Below, in pieces: positions 23,601 to 31,582 of a DNA stretch of 64,000 bases. The position numbers and the translations under genes are program-made. The notes beneath the pieces were generated by a model. It had not been told where the DNA came from. It saw only the letters and a program-made list of their open reading frames with translations, and ran no database searches. The number at the start of each line of letters is the position of its first letter. Positions within the stretch are counted from its first letter, which is position 1. The stretch spans positions 1 to 64,000 of the forward strand of contig JACKBY010000009.1 of the NCBI GenBank assembly GCA_020634335.1, given 5' to 3'. The stretch comes from Promineifilum sp. (GTDB lineage Bacteria > Chloroflexota > Anaerolineae > Promineifilales > Promineifilaceae).

Positions 23601-24799
23601 GGGCCAAGATCGACGTCGCCATCCTGCGGCCGGAAAAGAGTGTCAAGCCCATCGACCGCCGCGAATCTCTCGACTGGGAGAAAGAACTCATCGGCGTCTA
23701 TCTGACCGAGCACCCGCTGGAGCACCGGCTGGCCGACTTGCAGGGCGTCGTCACCGCCCGCACCGGCGAGCTGGACCCTGCCTGGAACGGCAAGGCCGTC
23801 ACTCTGGCCGGTCTAGTCGCCGGGCTGCGCACCCTGAACACCAAGAAGGGCCAGCCGATGGCCTTCGTCACCCTCGAAGATCTCGACGGCAAGATCGACC
23901 TGGTCCTGTTTCCCAGGACGTGGGCCGCCTGCCGCGAACAGGTGCAGCCCAACCAGATTATCGTCGTGCGTGGTTCGGTGCAGGCCGAGGGCGAGTCGCT
24001 GTCGATCATCGCCGACAGCGTGCAAACCAAACTGACCATAGCCAAGGATCGGGGAACGCTCGGCCCCGAAACCGGGTTAATTGCCCGAGAAAGCGATTTT
24101 CTTCCGAGAAACCCGATGTCTAACTCGGGTAGCGGTCCGGGTTCCCCACAACAGGACGACTACTGGCCGCCGCCCGACGACTGGAACGAGGACTATTCGG
24201 CCGCCCCGGCTCGTCCTGCCGGCAACGGCCGCCCATCTCATCTCGCCGAACCGGCACCCGCTTATCGGTCTGTTGTCGATGACGGTCTGGCCCCGCCGCC
24301 CGATGAAGATGATGACGACGAGTCAGACTACGGCACGCTCCTGCCCGACGACGAACCGACGCGCCCCGACCCGGCGGCTGTGGCCGAAGCCCAGGAGCCG
24401 CCGCCCCCGCCGGTGGTGACCATGCCGGAGCGCACGACAAATGACGAATTACGCATGATGAATGAAACTACCCTCCCGGTGGCCCAACCTGCCCAAGTCG
24501 CTCCGCCGACAAACGGCCACTCATCGGCTGCCGCCCCCCCAATCCAGATCACCGACCCGCCGCCCAACGGCTCCTACAAGCTGCTCATCGTCGAAATCCG
24601 TGCCTCCGGCGACTGGAAAGACGCGTGCCGCCGCATCATCGGCTTGGCCGAACGCTATGAGGGCAACGCCACCCTGCGGCTGCAACTGGCCGGGCAGGGC
24701 CTGATCATGGACTTCCCCAACCATCGCACTGCCTGCGAGCCGGAGCTGGTCGAGGCGCTGGAACGGCTGCCGGGGGTGGGACGGGTGTACGAGCGGTAG
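20630..24799 (+). CDS. dnaE: DNA polymerase III alpha subunit
   Basis: A 1389-residue replicative polymerase. The N-terminal PHP domain starts FVHLHVHSEYSLLDG. The polymerase core has GSGAGSLVAYTLGIT, the catalytic aspartates in MPDIDLDYPDDRR (about residue 410), HASSHAAGVLIS and FNKAHAADYAVI. The C-terminal part has helix-hairpin-helix and OB-fold (VTLAGLVAG, PMAFVTLEDLDGKIDLVLF) regions. Two oddities stand out. Residues about 860-890 are a Gly/Lys then Pro/Ser low-complexity insert. Between the OB fold and a final domain lies a 130-residue acidic, proline-rich linker that includes repeat-derived TNDELRMMN. It polymerises the chromosome as part of the replicase. Confidence 0.96.
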   Translation: MLGTATNPSTPEHQPFVHLHVHSEYSLLDGLSRLDQLAKRAKTLNQPALALTDHGVMFGVMPFYQACKDQGVKPIIGIETYVAARRMTDRDSQLDRERTHLLLLAENQTGYLNLLQLASAAQLEGFYYRPRIDLDTLAAHSDGLICTTGCMAADIPRAIAAGDMTKAHTLMGRYLDIFGPERFFIELQEHSIPELTAINKILTEDMQPRYNLRFVATNDVHYTTPEEASPHDVLLCIQTGATVNESKRMRFSDTGYYLKSHEEMRRLFGHIPGALDNSLLIAEMCNVDLDTKGYHLPLFDVPDGQDAPGYLRRLCEEGLVRHYGAERAAKDEALRARLEHELRIIGGMGFDAYFLIVWDLCEYARRAGIWWNVRGSGAGSLVAYTLGITGIDPIANGLIFERFLNPGRVSMPDIDLDYPDDRRSEMVEYAVNKYGQDKVAQIITFGTLGARAAIRDVGRALDIPLPEVDAVARLIPAIPGKPAKIINVLDKDHEFYSADLEAKVKGDPRIKELIDTAQQLEGVARHASSHAAGVLISDKPLVQYVPLHKPTSGEAGLGGIRSISQWPMEIVEKIGLLKVDFLGLSTLTVMRLAAQLIEQRHGVRYTMDNIPYDIGMCGPGQDKDKGMEPAFDMLGRGDVLGVFQVEGSGMRKLMMEMKPRRFDHIIAAISLFRPGPMENIPEYIRRMHAALNEGKDVVTYHTPELEPILGDTYGILVYQEQIIRIAAELAGYEPGEADMIRKAVSKKKRDLMDQHKIQFTSGAMKRGFSREVCEAIWFDIEFFARYGFNKAHAADYAVICCQTAYLKAHYPVEYITALLTVDHQDTEKIAKYVTDARRLGITVAPPSINRAMLDFTIEDAGEKGGKGAREQGSPPSTLRPSPPALPPSTATIRYGLAAIKNAGEAAVQLIIDEREANGPFKAPVDLAERVDLRRVGKRALESMARVGVFDEWGSRARILDALDRMMGHSSSTHAAAEAGQMSLFGGNGNGGAKIDVAILRPEKSVKPIDRRESLDWEKELIGVYLTEHPLEHRLADLQGVVTARTGELDPAWNGKAVTLAGLVAGLRTLNTKKGQPMAFVTLEDLDGKIDLVLFPRTWAACREQVQPNQIIVVRGSVQAEGESLSIIADSVQTKLTIAKDRGTLGPETGLIARESDFLPRNPMSNSGSGPGSPQQDDYWPPPDDWNEDYSAAPARPAGNGRPSHLAEPAPAYRSVVDDGLAPPPDEDDDDESDYGTLLPDDEPTRPDPAAVAEAQEPPPPPVVTMPERTTNDELRMMNETTLPVAQPAQVAPPTNGHSSAAAPPIQITDPPPNGSYKLLIVEIRASGDWKDACRRIIGLAERYEGNATLRLQLAGQGLIMDFPNHRTACEPELVEALERLPGVGRVYER
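24438..24473. repeat. Heptameric ATGACGA-type repeat inside the dnaE frame
   Basis: The segment ACGACAAATGACGAATTACG followed by CATGATGAATGA belongs to the ATGACGA/ATTACGA heptamer family also found at 46253-46342, 48872-48934 and 51051-51123. Here it is read in frame as TTNDELRMMNE within the acidic linker of DnaE. Three heptamers equal seven codons, so such insertions can preserve frame. Confidence 0.55.
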
Positions 24800-24866
24800 G
24801 AGCGTGAGCTTGTATGCCGTTTCTTCAATTACCTCTGTGACTGACATTGATGCTTTGATGCGCTAA

Positions 24867-24887
24867 CATCACCTCATCAAGGTGATG
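24867..24887. promoter_or_regulatory. Operator-like palindrome over the vapB ribosome binding site
   Basis: CATCACCT (24867-24874) and AGGTGATG (24880-24887) are perfect inverted copies with a five-base spacer. They end three bases before the antitoxin ATG at 24890, and the right arm contains its AGGTG ribosome binding site. Ribbon-helix-helix antitoxins usually repress their own operon from such sites, so autoregulation is likely. Confidence 0.6.
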
Positions 24888-24889
24888 AT

Positions 24890-25117
24890 ATGCGTACCAC
24901 CCTAGACCTGGACGAGGATATACTTTCGGCCGCCAAAGAGATCGCCCATCGGCGGGGGGAATCCATTGGGCGAGTGCTCTCCGAGCTCGCGCGCGAAGCG
25001 TTGACGCAGCAGACAGCGACGACAAACCGCAACGGCATACCTCTTTTCCCCGTTCGGGAGCAAGCCACGCTCGTCACTTTGGAACTGGTAAATCAATTGC
25101 GGGACGAAGCCGATTGA
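24890..25117 (+). CDS. vapB: VapB-type ribbon-helix-helix antitoxin
   Basis: A 75-residue protein starting MRTTLDLDEDILSAAKEIA. The ribbon-helix-helix fold is evident in the first 45 residues (beta strand RTTLDL, helices ILSAAKEIAHRRG and IGRVLSELAREAL). The C-terminal part GIPLFPVREQATLVTLELVN would wrap the toxin. It should neutralise the PIN toxin encoded downstream and bind the palindrome at its own start. Its stop overlaps the toxin start (TTGA). Confidence 0.82.
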   Translation: MRTTLDLDEDILSAAKEIAHRRGESIGRVLSELAREALTQQTATTNRNGIPLFPVREQATLVTLELVNQLRDEAD

Positions 25118-25545
25118 TCACCTATCTGCTGGATGTCAACCTTCTGCTGGCTCTAAGCGACCCGATGCACATCCACCACGAGCCGGCTCATCAATGGTTC
25201 GGCGCAACAGCTCATTTCTCATGGGCCACATGTCCCCTCACGGAAAACGGATTTGTCCGCATTGCTAGCCATCCCAACTATCCAAATCGCCCCGGTGAGG
25301 TTCAGGCTGTGTTAGCGCTACTGCGTCAATTCTGCGCCTTGGAAGGTCATATATTCTGGCCCGACGACATCAGTCTGCGAGAGATCATAAGCACAAAGGC
25401 GGCCATGACGCATGGGCAAATTACGGATCACTATCTATTAGCCCTTGCCGTGCGCCACGGCGGAAAGCTGGCGACACTCGACCGGCGGTTGAGCGCTGGG
25501 GTTGTGTCCGGCGGCAAAGCAGCCATCGAACAATTACCGGCTTGA
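25114..25545 (+). CDS. vapC: VapC-type PIN-domain toxin
   Basis: A 143-residue PIN ribonuclease beginning at TTG 25114, overlapping the antitoxin stop. Acidic active-site candidates are Asp7 (YLLDVNLLLAL), the glutamate in CPLTENGFVRIAS, the aspartate in THGQITDHYLLALAV and the aspartate in LATLDRRL. VapC toxins cleave specific RNAs, often initiator tRNA or rRNA; the target here is unknown. Length and order match a complete vapBC pair. The gene ends just before the convergent dipeptidase gene. Confidence 0.85.
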   Translation: MITYLLDVNLLLALSDPMHIHHEPAHQWFGATAHFSWATCPLTENGFVRIASHPNYPNRPGEVQAVLALLRQFCALEGHIFWPDDISLREIISTKAAMTHGQITDHYLLALAVRHGGKLATLDRRLSAGVVSGGKAAIEQLPA

Positions 25546-25598
25546 TCGGCGATTCCTGATTTGCTGGTTAGCCTTTCCGGCTGGTCAAGAAACCGGCC

Positions 25599-26663
25599 CT
25601 ATGAGGACGCCGCCCACACCCGCTCCAACAACTCCACCCAATTCCTCCCCATAATCCCCGCCACATCCTCATCCTCGTAGCCCTTCTCCCGCAGACCCGC
25701 GGCGATCAGCGGCAGGTCGGCGATGCTGTCCATCGGGTCGGGGATGTCGCGCAGCCCGAAGCCGCCGTCCAGATCGCTGCCGATGCCCGCGTGTCGCGCG
25801 TCGCCGATCACCTGGCACACGTGGTCGATGTGGGCCACCAGTTGCGCCACCGGCACGCTTTCCTTGCGGCCGCGCACATAGCCCGGCAGCAGGAAAAAGT
25901 TGGCCAGCACTGCGCCGACGATCCCGTCGCGCTCGCCGATGAGCCGGATCTGCCGGTCGCTCAGCTGCCGCTCGGTGGGCACAATGGCCCGCGCGTTGGC
26001 GTGGGTCGCCACGATCGGCCCCGCGTAAGCGTCCAGCGACTGGAAAGTCGCCGCCTCGCTCATGTGCGTCAGGTCGAGGATCATCCCCAGCCCGGCCATC
26101 ACCTCCAGCAGCGCGTAGCCGTCCTTCGACAGGCCCTGCTTGCTGTCGCGCCAGGCCCCGGCGCAATAGCGCGTGTCATCCCAAGCCGGGCCGATGAGCC
26201 GCACGCCGCGCCCATACCACCATTCCGCTTCTGCCGGCTCGCGGATGCAATCGGCCCCCTCCATCAACAGCACAAAGCCCAGCAATGGGGTGCCGCCCGC
26301 TTCGTGACTCTCCACGACCTCAGCCAGCCCCGCCGCGTCGGTCACCAGTCGCAAACCCTCGTCTTCGTCAATGAGCCGCCGATAGTAATCGATCTGTGCC
26401 GTCGCCAATTGGTGGGCTTGCTCCGGCGTGTCGTAGGTGTACTCGTTCGGCTCGCGCTCGAACGGCGTCGATGACGGCGACACGAACAGCGTGGCGAAGA
26501 CCAGCCCCACCCCGGCCCGGCGCATCTCCGGCAACCCCACGGTGGCGATGTCTTTGCCCGGCGGCTGCTCGGCGGCGCGAATCCGGGCCACGCCCAGCCG
26601 CGGGTTGCGCCCCTTGACCAGGGCGTTATAGGCGATGTCGAGATGGGAATCGACGATGAACAT
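25599..26663 (-). CDS. Membrane dipeptidase family (M19) metallopeptidase
   Basis: A 354-residue amidohydrolase-fold enzyme. The metal-binding start is VDSHLDIAYNAL, followed by LLMEGADCI, LDLTHMSEAAT, IVATHANARAIVPTERQLSD and IGSDLDGGFG, which supply the expected His, Asp and Glu ligands. Renal-dipeptidase-like enzymes hydrolyse dipeptides, including D-amino-acid-containing ones. Despite the name, bacterial members are often cytoplasmic, and no signal peptide is visible here. CAGGAG lies upstream of ATG 26663. It is followed by, and probably co-transcribed after, the endonuclease IV gene on the same strand. Confidence 0.88.
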   Translation of the reverse strand: MFIVDSHLDIAYNALVKGRNPRLGVARIRAAEQPPGKDIATVGLPEMRRAGVGLVFATLFVSPSSTPFEREPNEYTYDTPEQAHQLATAQIDYYRRLIDEDEGLRLVTDAAGLAEVVESHEAGGTPLLGFVLLMEGADCIREPAEAEWWYGRGVRLIGPAWDDTRYCAGAWRDSKQGLSKDGYALLEVMAGLGMILDLTHMSEAATFQSLDAYAGPIVATHANARAIVPTERQLSDRQIRLIGERDGIVGAVLANFFLLPGYVRGRKESVPVAQLVAHIDHVCQVIGDARHAGIGSDLDGGFGLRDIPDPMDSIADLPLIAAGLREKGYEDEDVAGIMGRNWVELLERVWAASS

Positions 26664-26730
26664 GGTGAGTGCTCCTGTAAGAAGAAGACCTTAATGCAAG
26701 GCGCGAAGACGCAAAACGGCTATTCTTGCG

Positions 26731-27615
26731 TTAAGCGCTTGAGCTAGCCAACAACCCCCGCAACGCGGCCAGATTGACCTGATTCATGTCAATCGTCGTC
26801 CCGTCCTCACCGTCTTCGGTTGGCGGCGTCTCCAGATGGGCGGCAAAGTCGGCCCAGCGCGGGTCGTTGACGAAGTTGGCGAAGCCCGACAGGCCGATCT
26901 GCCCGCGGCCGATGTGGTCGTGGCGGTCCTTGCCTTCCCCCAGACCGTGCTTGCTGTCATTGAAGTGGAAGCAGCGAATCCTGTCCAGTCCTACCACGCG
27001 ATCGAACTCCATCATCGTCGCCGCGTAGGCTTCCGGCGTGCGGATGTCGTAGCCGGCGGCAAACACGTGGCAGGTATCGAAGCACACGCCCAGCCGGTTG
27101 CTCGGCCCCGCATTCGCCAGCACGTAGGCCAGGTGCTCGAACCGGCCGCCCAGATTCGTGCCCTGTCCGGCCATCGTCTCCAAACAAACAACTGTGTTGG
27201 GCGCGGTGTCGGCCGTCTCGTCCAGCAGCCGGCGCATGGCCCGCGTGACGGCGTCCAGCCCCTCTTGCTCGCTGCTGGTCATGTAGGAGCCAGGATGAAA
27301 GGTGATGAAATCGACCCCCAAGGCTCCCGCCCGCTCCACCTCCTCGCGCAGCGCCAGATACGACTTCTCCCACAGCGCCGCGTCCGGGGAGGCCACATTG
27401 ATCAGATAAGCGGCGTGGACCGACACCGGGTGCAGGTCGGCATGTTCGGCCACGGCATCCTTGTAGAACGCGATGTCATCGTCGGTAAACGGCTTGGCCG
27501 CCCACTGGCGATTGCTCTTGGTGAAGATGAGAAACGAATCGCACGTTGCCTCGCGGGCCCGGGCGAAGGCCCTGTACGCCCCGCCGGCCGTGCTGATGTG
27601 TGCGCCTAATCGCAT
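26731..27615 (-). CDS. nfo: Endonuclease IV
   Basis: A 294-residue TIM-barrel AP endonuclease that cuts the phosphodiester bond 5' of abasic sites during base excision repair. Recognisable signatures are MRLGAHISTAGG at the N terminus, VSVHAAYLINVASP, FITFHPGSY, VCLETMAGQGTNLG, GVCFDTCHVFAAGYD and CFHFNDSKHGLGEGKDRHDH. These supply the trinuclear zinc ligands. Length is normal for the family. There is a 67-base gap to the dipeptidase gene downstream. Confidence 0.95.
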   Translation of the reverse strand: MRLGAHISTAGGAYRAFARAREATCDSFLIFTKSNRQWAAKPFTDDDIAFYKDAVAEHADLHPVSVHAAYLINVASPDAALWEKSYLALREEVERAGALGVDFITFHPGSYMTSSEQEGLDAVTRAMRRLLDETADTAPNTVVCLETMAGQGTNLGGRFEHLAYVLANAGPSNRLGVCFDTCHVFAAGYDIRTPEAYAATMMEFDRVVGLDRIRCFHFNDSKHGLGEGKDRHDHIGRGQIGLSGFANFVNDPRWADFAAHLETPPTEDGEDGTTIDMNQVNLAALRGLLASSSA

Positions 27616-27733
27616 AAAGATATACCTCTCCGAAATTGGCTACGGATGGCGACGAACGGAACGGATTCAGACTCTTTGTTCCTTCTGACCTCGATGATAT
27701 GAACGCTGGAACATTTAGTTAGAAATCTGCGGA

Positions 27734-27955
27734 TCATTCCCTGTCATCCGCCCGCTCACCGGTGAGATAGCCGATGGTTTCCATGCCGTTCAGCGCGTAG
27801 ACCCCGTCGCCCACAACTCGCCACACGATGTTGCCGGCCAGATCGACAATAAAATCCTTTTCCAGCCGGCCGCTTGGCTCATCGTCCATCGTATAGAGGA
27901 CGCCGCCAACCACGTAGCCGAACTGTTCACCCTTGGGACTGACCAAGCCGCGCAT
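27734..27955 (-). CDS. Small protein of unknown function
   Basis: A 73-residue product starting MRGLVSPKGEQFGYVVGGVL, with GAGAGGAAA upstream of ATG 27955. The pattern of short hydrophobic strands separated by turns (LYTMDD, FIVDLAGNIVWRV, YALNGMETIGYLTG) suggests an all-beta fold with repeated units. I do not recognise a named family. It stands alone between endonuclease IV and the LysM protein on the minus strand. Confidence 0.6.
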   Translation of the reverse strand: MRGLVSPKGEQFGYVVGGVLYTMDDEPSGRLEKDFIVDLAGNIVWRVVGDGVYALNGMETIGYLTGERADDRE

Positions 27956-28008
27956 GATCTGATTTCCTCTCGACTATGGATAGCCTATCAGGTCTGAATA
28001 AACTTTGA

Positions 28009-28785
28009 TCACGGCACCACAAATGTCGCCACGACCTGCTCGCCCGCGTCCCACAGCGTCAACGTCTCGCCGCTGCGCCAGGCCGGCTCCGCCAGCCCCC
28101 AATGCAGGTCGCTGAAGGTATCGTCCCCCGCCCGCGTATGCAGCAACACGCCCGCGCCGTCGCCGAAGATGCTCACGTCGCCGAAGGTGTAGACGTTATT
28201 GTCCTCATCGCGCACCTTCCAGCCCTGGATCGACTGCTGCTGCGCTCCGCTGTTGACCAGCTGAACCGCCTCAGTCTCCAGGATGCCGGGATCGATGATG
28301 CCTGTCACGCCGATAACGCCGCCGCCTGCCGCCGCCGGCTCGGTCGGGATGGGCGACGGCAGCGCCACTACGACCACCGCCTCTGTCGGTGCCGCCGTCG
28401 GCTCGGGAATGCCGCCGATGGGGATGGTCAATTGCTGGCCGACGGCGATGAAGTTAGGGTTATCCATCCCGTTGACGGCCATGATGTCGTCGATGCTGAC
28501 GTCATATTGCTGGCTGATGATGTTGAGCGTCTCGCCCGCTTGCACGGTGTGGAGCACCGGCTCATCGGCGGTGGCGGTCGTCGCTTCGGGCGGGGTCGTG
28601 CCCGACGGCGGAGCGGCGATATTGGGTGTGGCCAACACGCCTTCGGGCAGCGCAGCTGTTGTCGTTGCGTCGCCCACCAGCCCCTCGCCGCCTCGATTGT
28701 CCCACCAGAACAGGATCGACAACACAACCACGGCCGAGACGATGACGTTCAGGAAAACAAAGGGCAACATCTGACGAAATGACAT
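28009..28785 (-). CDS. LysM and lamin-tail domain membrane-anchored protein
   Basis: A 258-residue protein. Residues 8-28 form one transmembrane segment (FVFLNVIVSAVVVLSILFWW), so it is probably anchored with the rest outside. A Thr/Pro-rich tether leads to a LysM domain (HTVQAGETLNIISQQYDVS to VGQQLTIP) that should bind peptidoglycan. After a second linker the C-terminal 90 residues resemble a lamin-tail domain (VQLVNSGAQQQSIQGWKV, VYTFGDVSIFGDGAGVLLHT, WRSGETLTLWDAGEQ). Such architectures are common in Chloroflexota surface proteins. A role in cell-envelope attachment is inferred. Confidence 0.8.
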   Translation of the reverse strand: MSFRQMLPFVFLNVIVSAVVVLSILFWWDNRGGEGLVGDATTTAALPEGVLATPNIAAPPSGTTPPEATTATADEPVLHTVQAGETLNIISQQYDVSIDDIMAVNGMDNPNFIAVGQQLTIPIGGIPEPTAAPTEAVVVVALPSPIPTEPAAAGGGVIGVTGIIDPGILETEAVQLVNSGAQQQSIQGWKVRDEDNNVYTFGDVSIFGDGAGVLLHTRAGDDTFSDLHWGLAEPAWRSGETLTLWDAGEQVVATFVVP

Positions 28786-28839
28786 AGGGTAATTGTATCG
28801 TCAGGAGGGCGGATTGTCAGGTGGGGGCAGCAGGTATTA

Positions 28840-28899
28840 CAGACCTTTTCAGTTGTCAGTCGATCAACCATATGGTGCCGGATTCCTATCCGGCCACCA
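28840..28899. repeat. MITE-like element, truncated copy A
   Basis: CAGACCTTTTCAGTTGTCAG at the left end and TGGTGCCGGATTCCTATCCGG match the left end and central hairpin of the intact copies at 34425 and 37428. The right terminal repeat is missing; the element stops at the end of aroB. It fills the gap between the LysM protein and the aroKB fusion. Confidence 0.65.
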
Positions 28900-28902
28900 A
28901 AA

Positions 28903-30501
28903 TCACGCCCGGACCGCTTCCAGCGCGGCCAACACCGCCGCCGGAGGCACATCGTCGTCGATGAACACGTCGCCGATGTCTCGCAACAAAACGAAGCGCA
29001 ACCGGCCGGCCTTCTTCTTCTTGTCGCTGCCCATGGCCGCGTAGAGCGCGGCCGAATCGAGTGACGGCGGGATGTGAATGGGCAGCCCCAGCCGGGTCAG
29101 CACCATCTCCACCAGACCGGGCAGCGACGGCGGGCAGGCCTCCCGCGCTGCCGACAGGTGGGCCGCGGCCGCCAGCCCCATCGCCACCGCCTCGCCGTGG
29201 CGCACGGCATAGCCCGATACCTGCTCCACAGCGTGGCCGAAGGTGTGGCCCAGATTCAGCAGCGCCCGCCGGCCGGCCTCATAGGGGTCTTCCTCGACCA
29301 CGTCGCGCTTGACGCCGACGGCGCGCGTCACCAGCGTGTGCAGGTCGGCCCGCAGCAGCCGGTCGGTCGCCAGCCGGCGCGGATCGAAGTGCCACTCCTC
29401 CATTGTCAGCCGCTGCCACAGGATGGGGTCGGCGATGAGGCCGTGCTTGGCGACCTCGGCCAGCCCGGCGGTGAACTCGGCCGCGGGCAACGTCGCCAGC
29501 GCGCCGATGTCAGCCAACACCCGCCGCGGCTGCTTGAACGCGCCGACCAGATTCTTGCCCTGCGGCAAGTCGACGCCTGTCTTGCCGCCGATGCTGGAAT
29601 CAACCATCGCCAGCAGCGACGTGGGACACAGCACAAAGTCGATGCCGCGCAGATAGGTGGCAGCCACGAAACCGGCCACATCGCCCACCACGCCGCCGCC
29701 CAGGGCCAGGATCGTGCCGTCCCGGCCAAGGCCCGCGGCCAGCAGCTCCCCATAAAGGTCGCGCACGGTATCGAGCGTCTTGTGCGGTTCGCCGGCCGCC
29801 ATGGTCAGGATGGGGAGTTGGAAAGCCGGTTTCTGGATGGACGGCGCGTAAAGCGGCCCGACGTGGCTGTCAGTGACGATGGTCGCCGCCCCCCGAATGC
29901 CGGCCAAGGTGGCTGCCTCGGCCAACAAGCCGTCGCCGACGATGACGTCATAGCTGCCGCCGGGGTAACGCACGGGGATGGTCTCCCGCAGCCCGGCAGC
30001 CACCCACGCGGCAATGGCCTCGGCCACATCATCCGGCGTGCGGTCGCCGGTATCCACAGCACGGAAGCGGGCATAGGCCGCGGCCCGGCGCTCCAGAAGC
30101 GACTTGACGCGCCTTTCCGGATCGTCGCCGGCCAGCAGGGGGCGACGGCCGTCGTCGGCGGCTATCCGCGCCAGAATGTCGGCCGGCTCGGCCGACAGGC
30201 AAAATACCGGCCCGCCGGCCCCCAGCGCGGCGGCATTGGCGGGGTCGAGCATAAGCCGGCCGCCGGTGGCGATGACCAGCCCGCGCCGTCCGGCCAGCTC
30301 GGCGGCCACTTGCGCCTCCAGGTCGCGGAAGTGGGTCTCGCCGGCCTCGTTGAAGATGTCGGCGATGGCCCGGCCGTCGCGCGCGGCGATCAACTCGTCG
30401 GTATCGACGAATTCCCGACCCAGCCGCCCGGCCAGCAGGCGGCCGACAGTGCTCTTGCCCGTGCCCATGAAGCCAGTAAGAATGATGTTGTCGTCGACCA
30501 T
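28903..30501 (-). CDS. aroKB: Fused shikimate kinase / 3-dehydroquinate synthase
   Basis: A 532-residue bifunctional enzyme from ATG 30501. Residues 1-165 are shikimate kinase: P-loop GFMGTGKST (10-18), VDTDELI, HFRDLEAQV and ATGGRLML. From about residue 170 to the end it is 3-dehydroquinate synthase: AAGEPHKTLDTVRDLYGELL, ALGGGVVGDVAGFVAATYLR, SSIGGKTGVDLPQGKNLVGAF, GLAEVAKHGLI, and LNLGHTFGHAVEQ, which contributes zinc ligands. The protein would catalyse steps two and five of the shikimate pathway and so feeds the trp operon found 15 kb away. Both parts look complete. Confidence 0.95.
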   Translation of the reverse strand: MVDDNIILTGFMGTGKSTVGRLLAGRLGREFVDTDELIAARDGRAIADIFNEAGETHFRDLEAQVAAELAGRRGLVIATGGRLMLDPANAAALGAGGPVFCLSAEPADILARIAADDGRRPLLAGDDPERRVKSLLERRAAAYARFRAVDTGDRTPDDVAEAIAAWVAAGLRETIPVRYPGGSYDVIVGDGLLAEAATLAGIRGAATIVTDSHVGPLYAPSIQKPAFQLPILTMAAGEPHKTLDTVRDLYGELLAAGLGRDGTILALGGGVVGDVAGFVAATYLRGIDFVLCPTSLLAMVDSSIGGKTGVDLPQGKNLVGAFKQPRRVLADIGALATLPAAEFTAGLAEVAKHGLIADPILWQRLTMEEWHFDPRRLATDRLLRADLHTLVTRAVGVKRDVVEEDPYEAGRRALLNLGHTFGHAVEQVSGYAVRHGEAVAMGLAAAAHLSAAREACPPSLPGLVEMVLTRLGLPIHIPPSLDSAALYAAMGSDKKKKAGRLRFVLLRDIGDVFIDDDVPPAAVLAALEAVRA

Positions 30502-30600
30502 GCCTCTTATTATCCACCAAGTTGTCACGTGACGGGAACTAATCGCCAAACGTCGTCGTCTTGTCTGCAGGTTCAACAGCAACCGAAAGGAGTAAATAAC

Positions 30601-31356
30601 ATGTCTACCAAAAAGAATACTATCGCAGTGTTAATGGTACTGGTATTGGGTATGGCGTTGGCGGCGTGTAATGGCGCTCTGCCGGCCCAGACGGCCGCCC
30701 CCGGCCAACAGACGGCCATCGCCGGCAATCCCGGTGGCGTCACCGTCATCGGCCAGGGCACGGCCTACGGCCAACCCGACCAGGCTACGGTCATCGTCGG
30801 CGTCGATACCTTCGCCTCCACGGGGGAAGAGGCGACCACCCAGAATCAGGCCACCCTCGACCGGGTGATGGCCGCGCTGGATGCGGCGGGCATTGCCACG
30901 GAAGATATCCAGACGACTAACTATTCCCTATACGCCGAGCAAATCTATGGCGACAACGGGCCGGAAGGCATTGCCGGGTATCGCGTGAGCAACCAGGTCA
31001 ACGTCAAGATTCGCGACATTAGCCGGGTCGGTGATGTGCTGGCAGCCGTCACAGAAGCGGGAGCGAACGCCATCTACGGCGTCAACTTCTCCGTGGCCGA
31101 TCCGGCCGCGCTGGAGGCCGAAGCCCGCGCCGCGGCCATGGACGACGCGCGCAAGCGTGCTGACTCGCTGGCCGAACTGGGCGGCGTGTCGCTGGGCGAC
31201 ATTGTGGTCATCAGTGAGGTCGTCGGCCAGCCGGTGATGCCGCTGGGTATGGGCGGCGGCTTTGCCATGGAGCAGGCTGCGTCCGCCCCCGGCATCTCGC
31301 CCGGACAACTGAGCTACCAGGTGCAGGTGCAGGTGACGTATGGGATCGGTGGGTAG
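30601..31356 (+). CDS. SIMPL-domain (DUF541) lipoprotein
   Basis: A 251-residue protein with AAAGGAG ten bases before ATG 30601. The N terminus is a lipoprotein signal (VLVLGMALAAC). The mature part is the SIMPL/DUF541 domain: GVTVIGQGTAYGQPDQATV, LDRVMAALDAAGIATEDIQT, GYRVSNQVNVKIRDISRVGD and AAAMDDARKRADSLAELGGV. Some members have been linked to oxidative-stress or membrane-signalling phenotypes, but a molecular function is not established. It stands alone between the divergent aroKB gene and a terminator. Confidence 0.88.
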   Translation: MSTKKNTIAVLMVLVLGMALAACNGALPAQTAAPGQQTAIAGNPGGVTVIGQGTAYGQPDQATVIVGVDTFASTGEEATTQNQATLDRVMAALDAAGIATEDIQTTNYSLYAEQIYGDNGPEGIAGYRVSNQVNVKIRDISRVGDVLAAVTEAGANAIYGVNFSVADPAALEAEARAAAMDDARKRADSLAELGGVSLGDIVVISEVVGQPVMPLGMGGGFAMEQAASAPGISPGQLSYQVQVQVTYGIGG

Positions 31357-31403
31357 TAGATCGGTAAGCAGTATCCGGTAAACAGTAACAGTATTGGTAG
31401 AGA

Positions 31404-31437
31404 GGCCGGCCTCCGTGGGAGGCCGGCCCTGTGTTTT
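31404..31437 (+). terminator. Intrinsic terminator after the SIMPL gene
   Basis: GGCCGGCCTCC (31404-31414) and GGAGGCCGGCC (31418-31428) form a perfect 11-bp stem with a three-base loop, followed by CTGTGTTTTGG. The stem is very strong; the U-tract is short. Confidence 0.65.
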
Positions 31438-31582
31438 GGCCCGTTGAAGAAGTCTCCTGCTCGTGCAGGCGGTCTTTTTCCAGGGCGAACGAACAGAAAC
31501 AGATCAATTTATTTTTACAAGACATCCCTTTTCCAATCATATATGATAGTGAAAACGATTTAATTCAACTGGAGCAACCACC

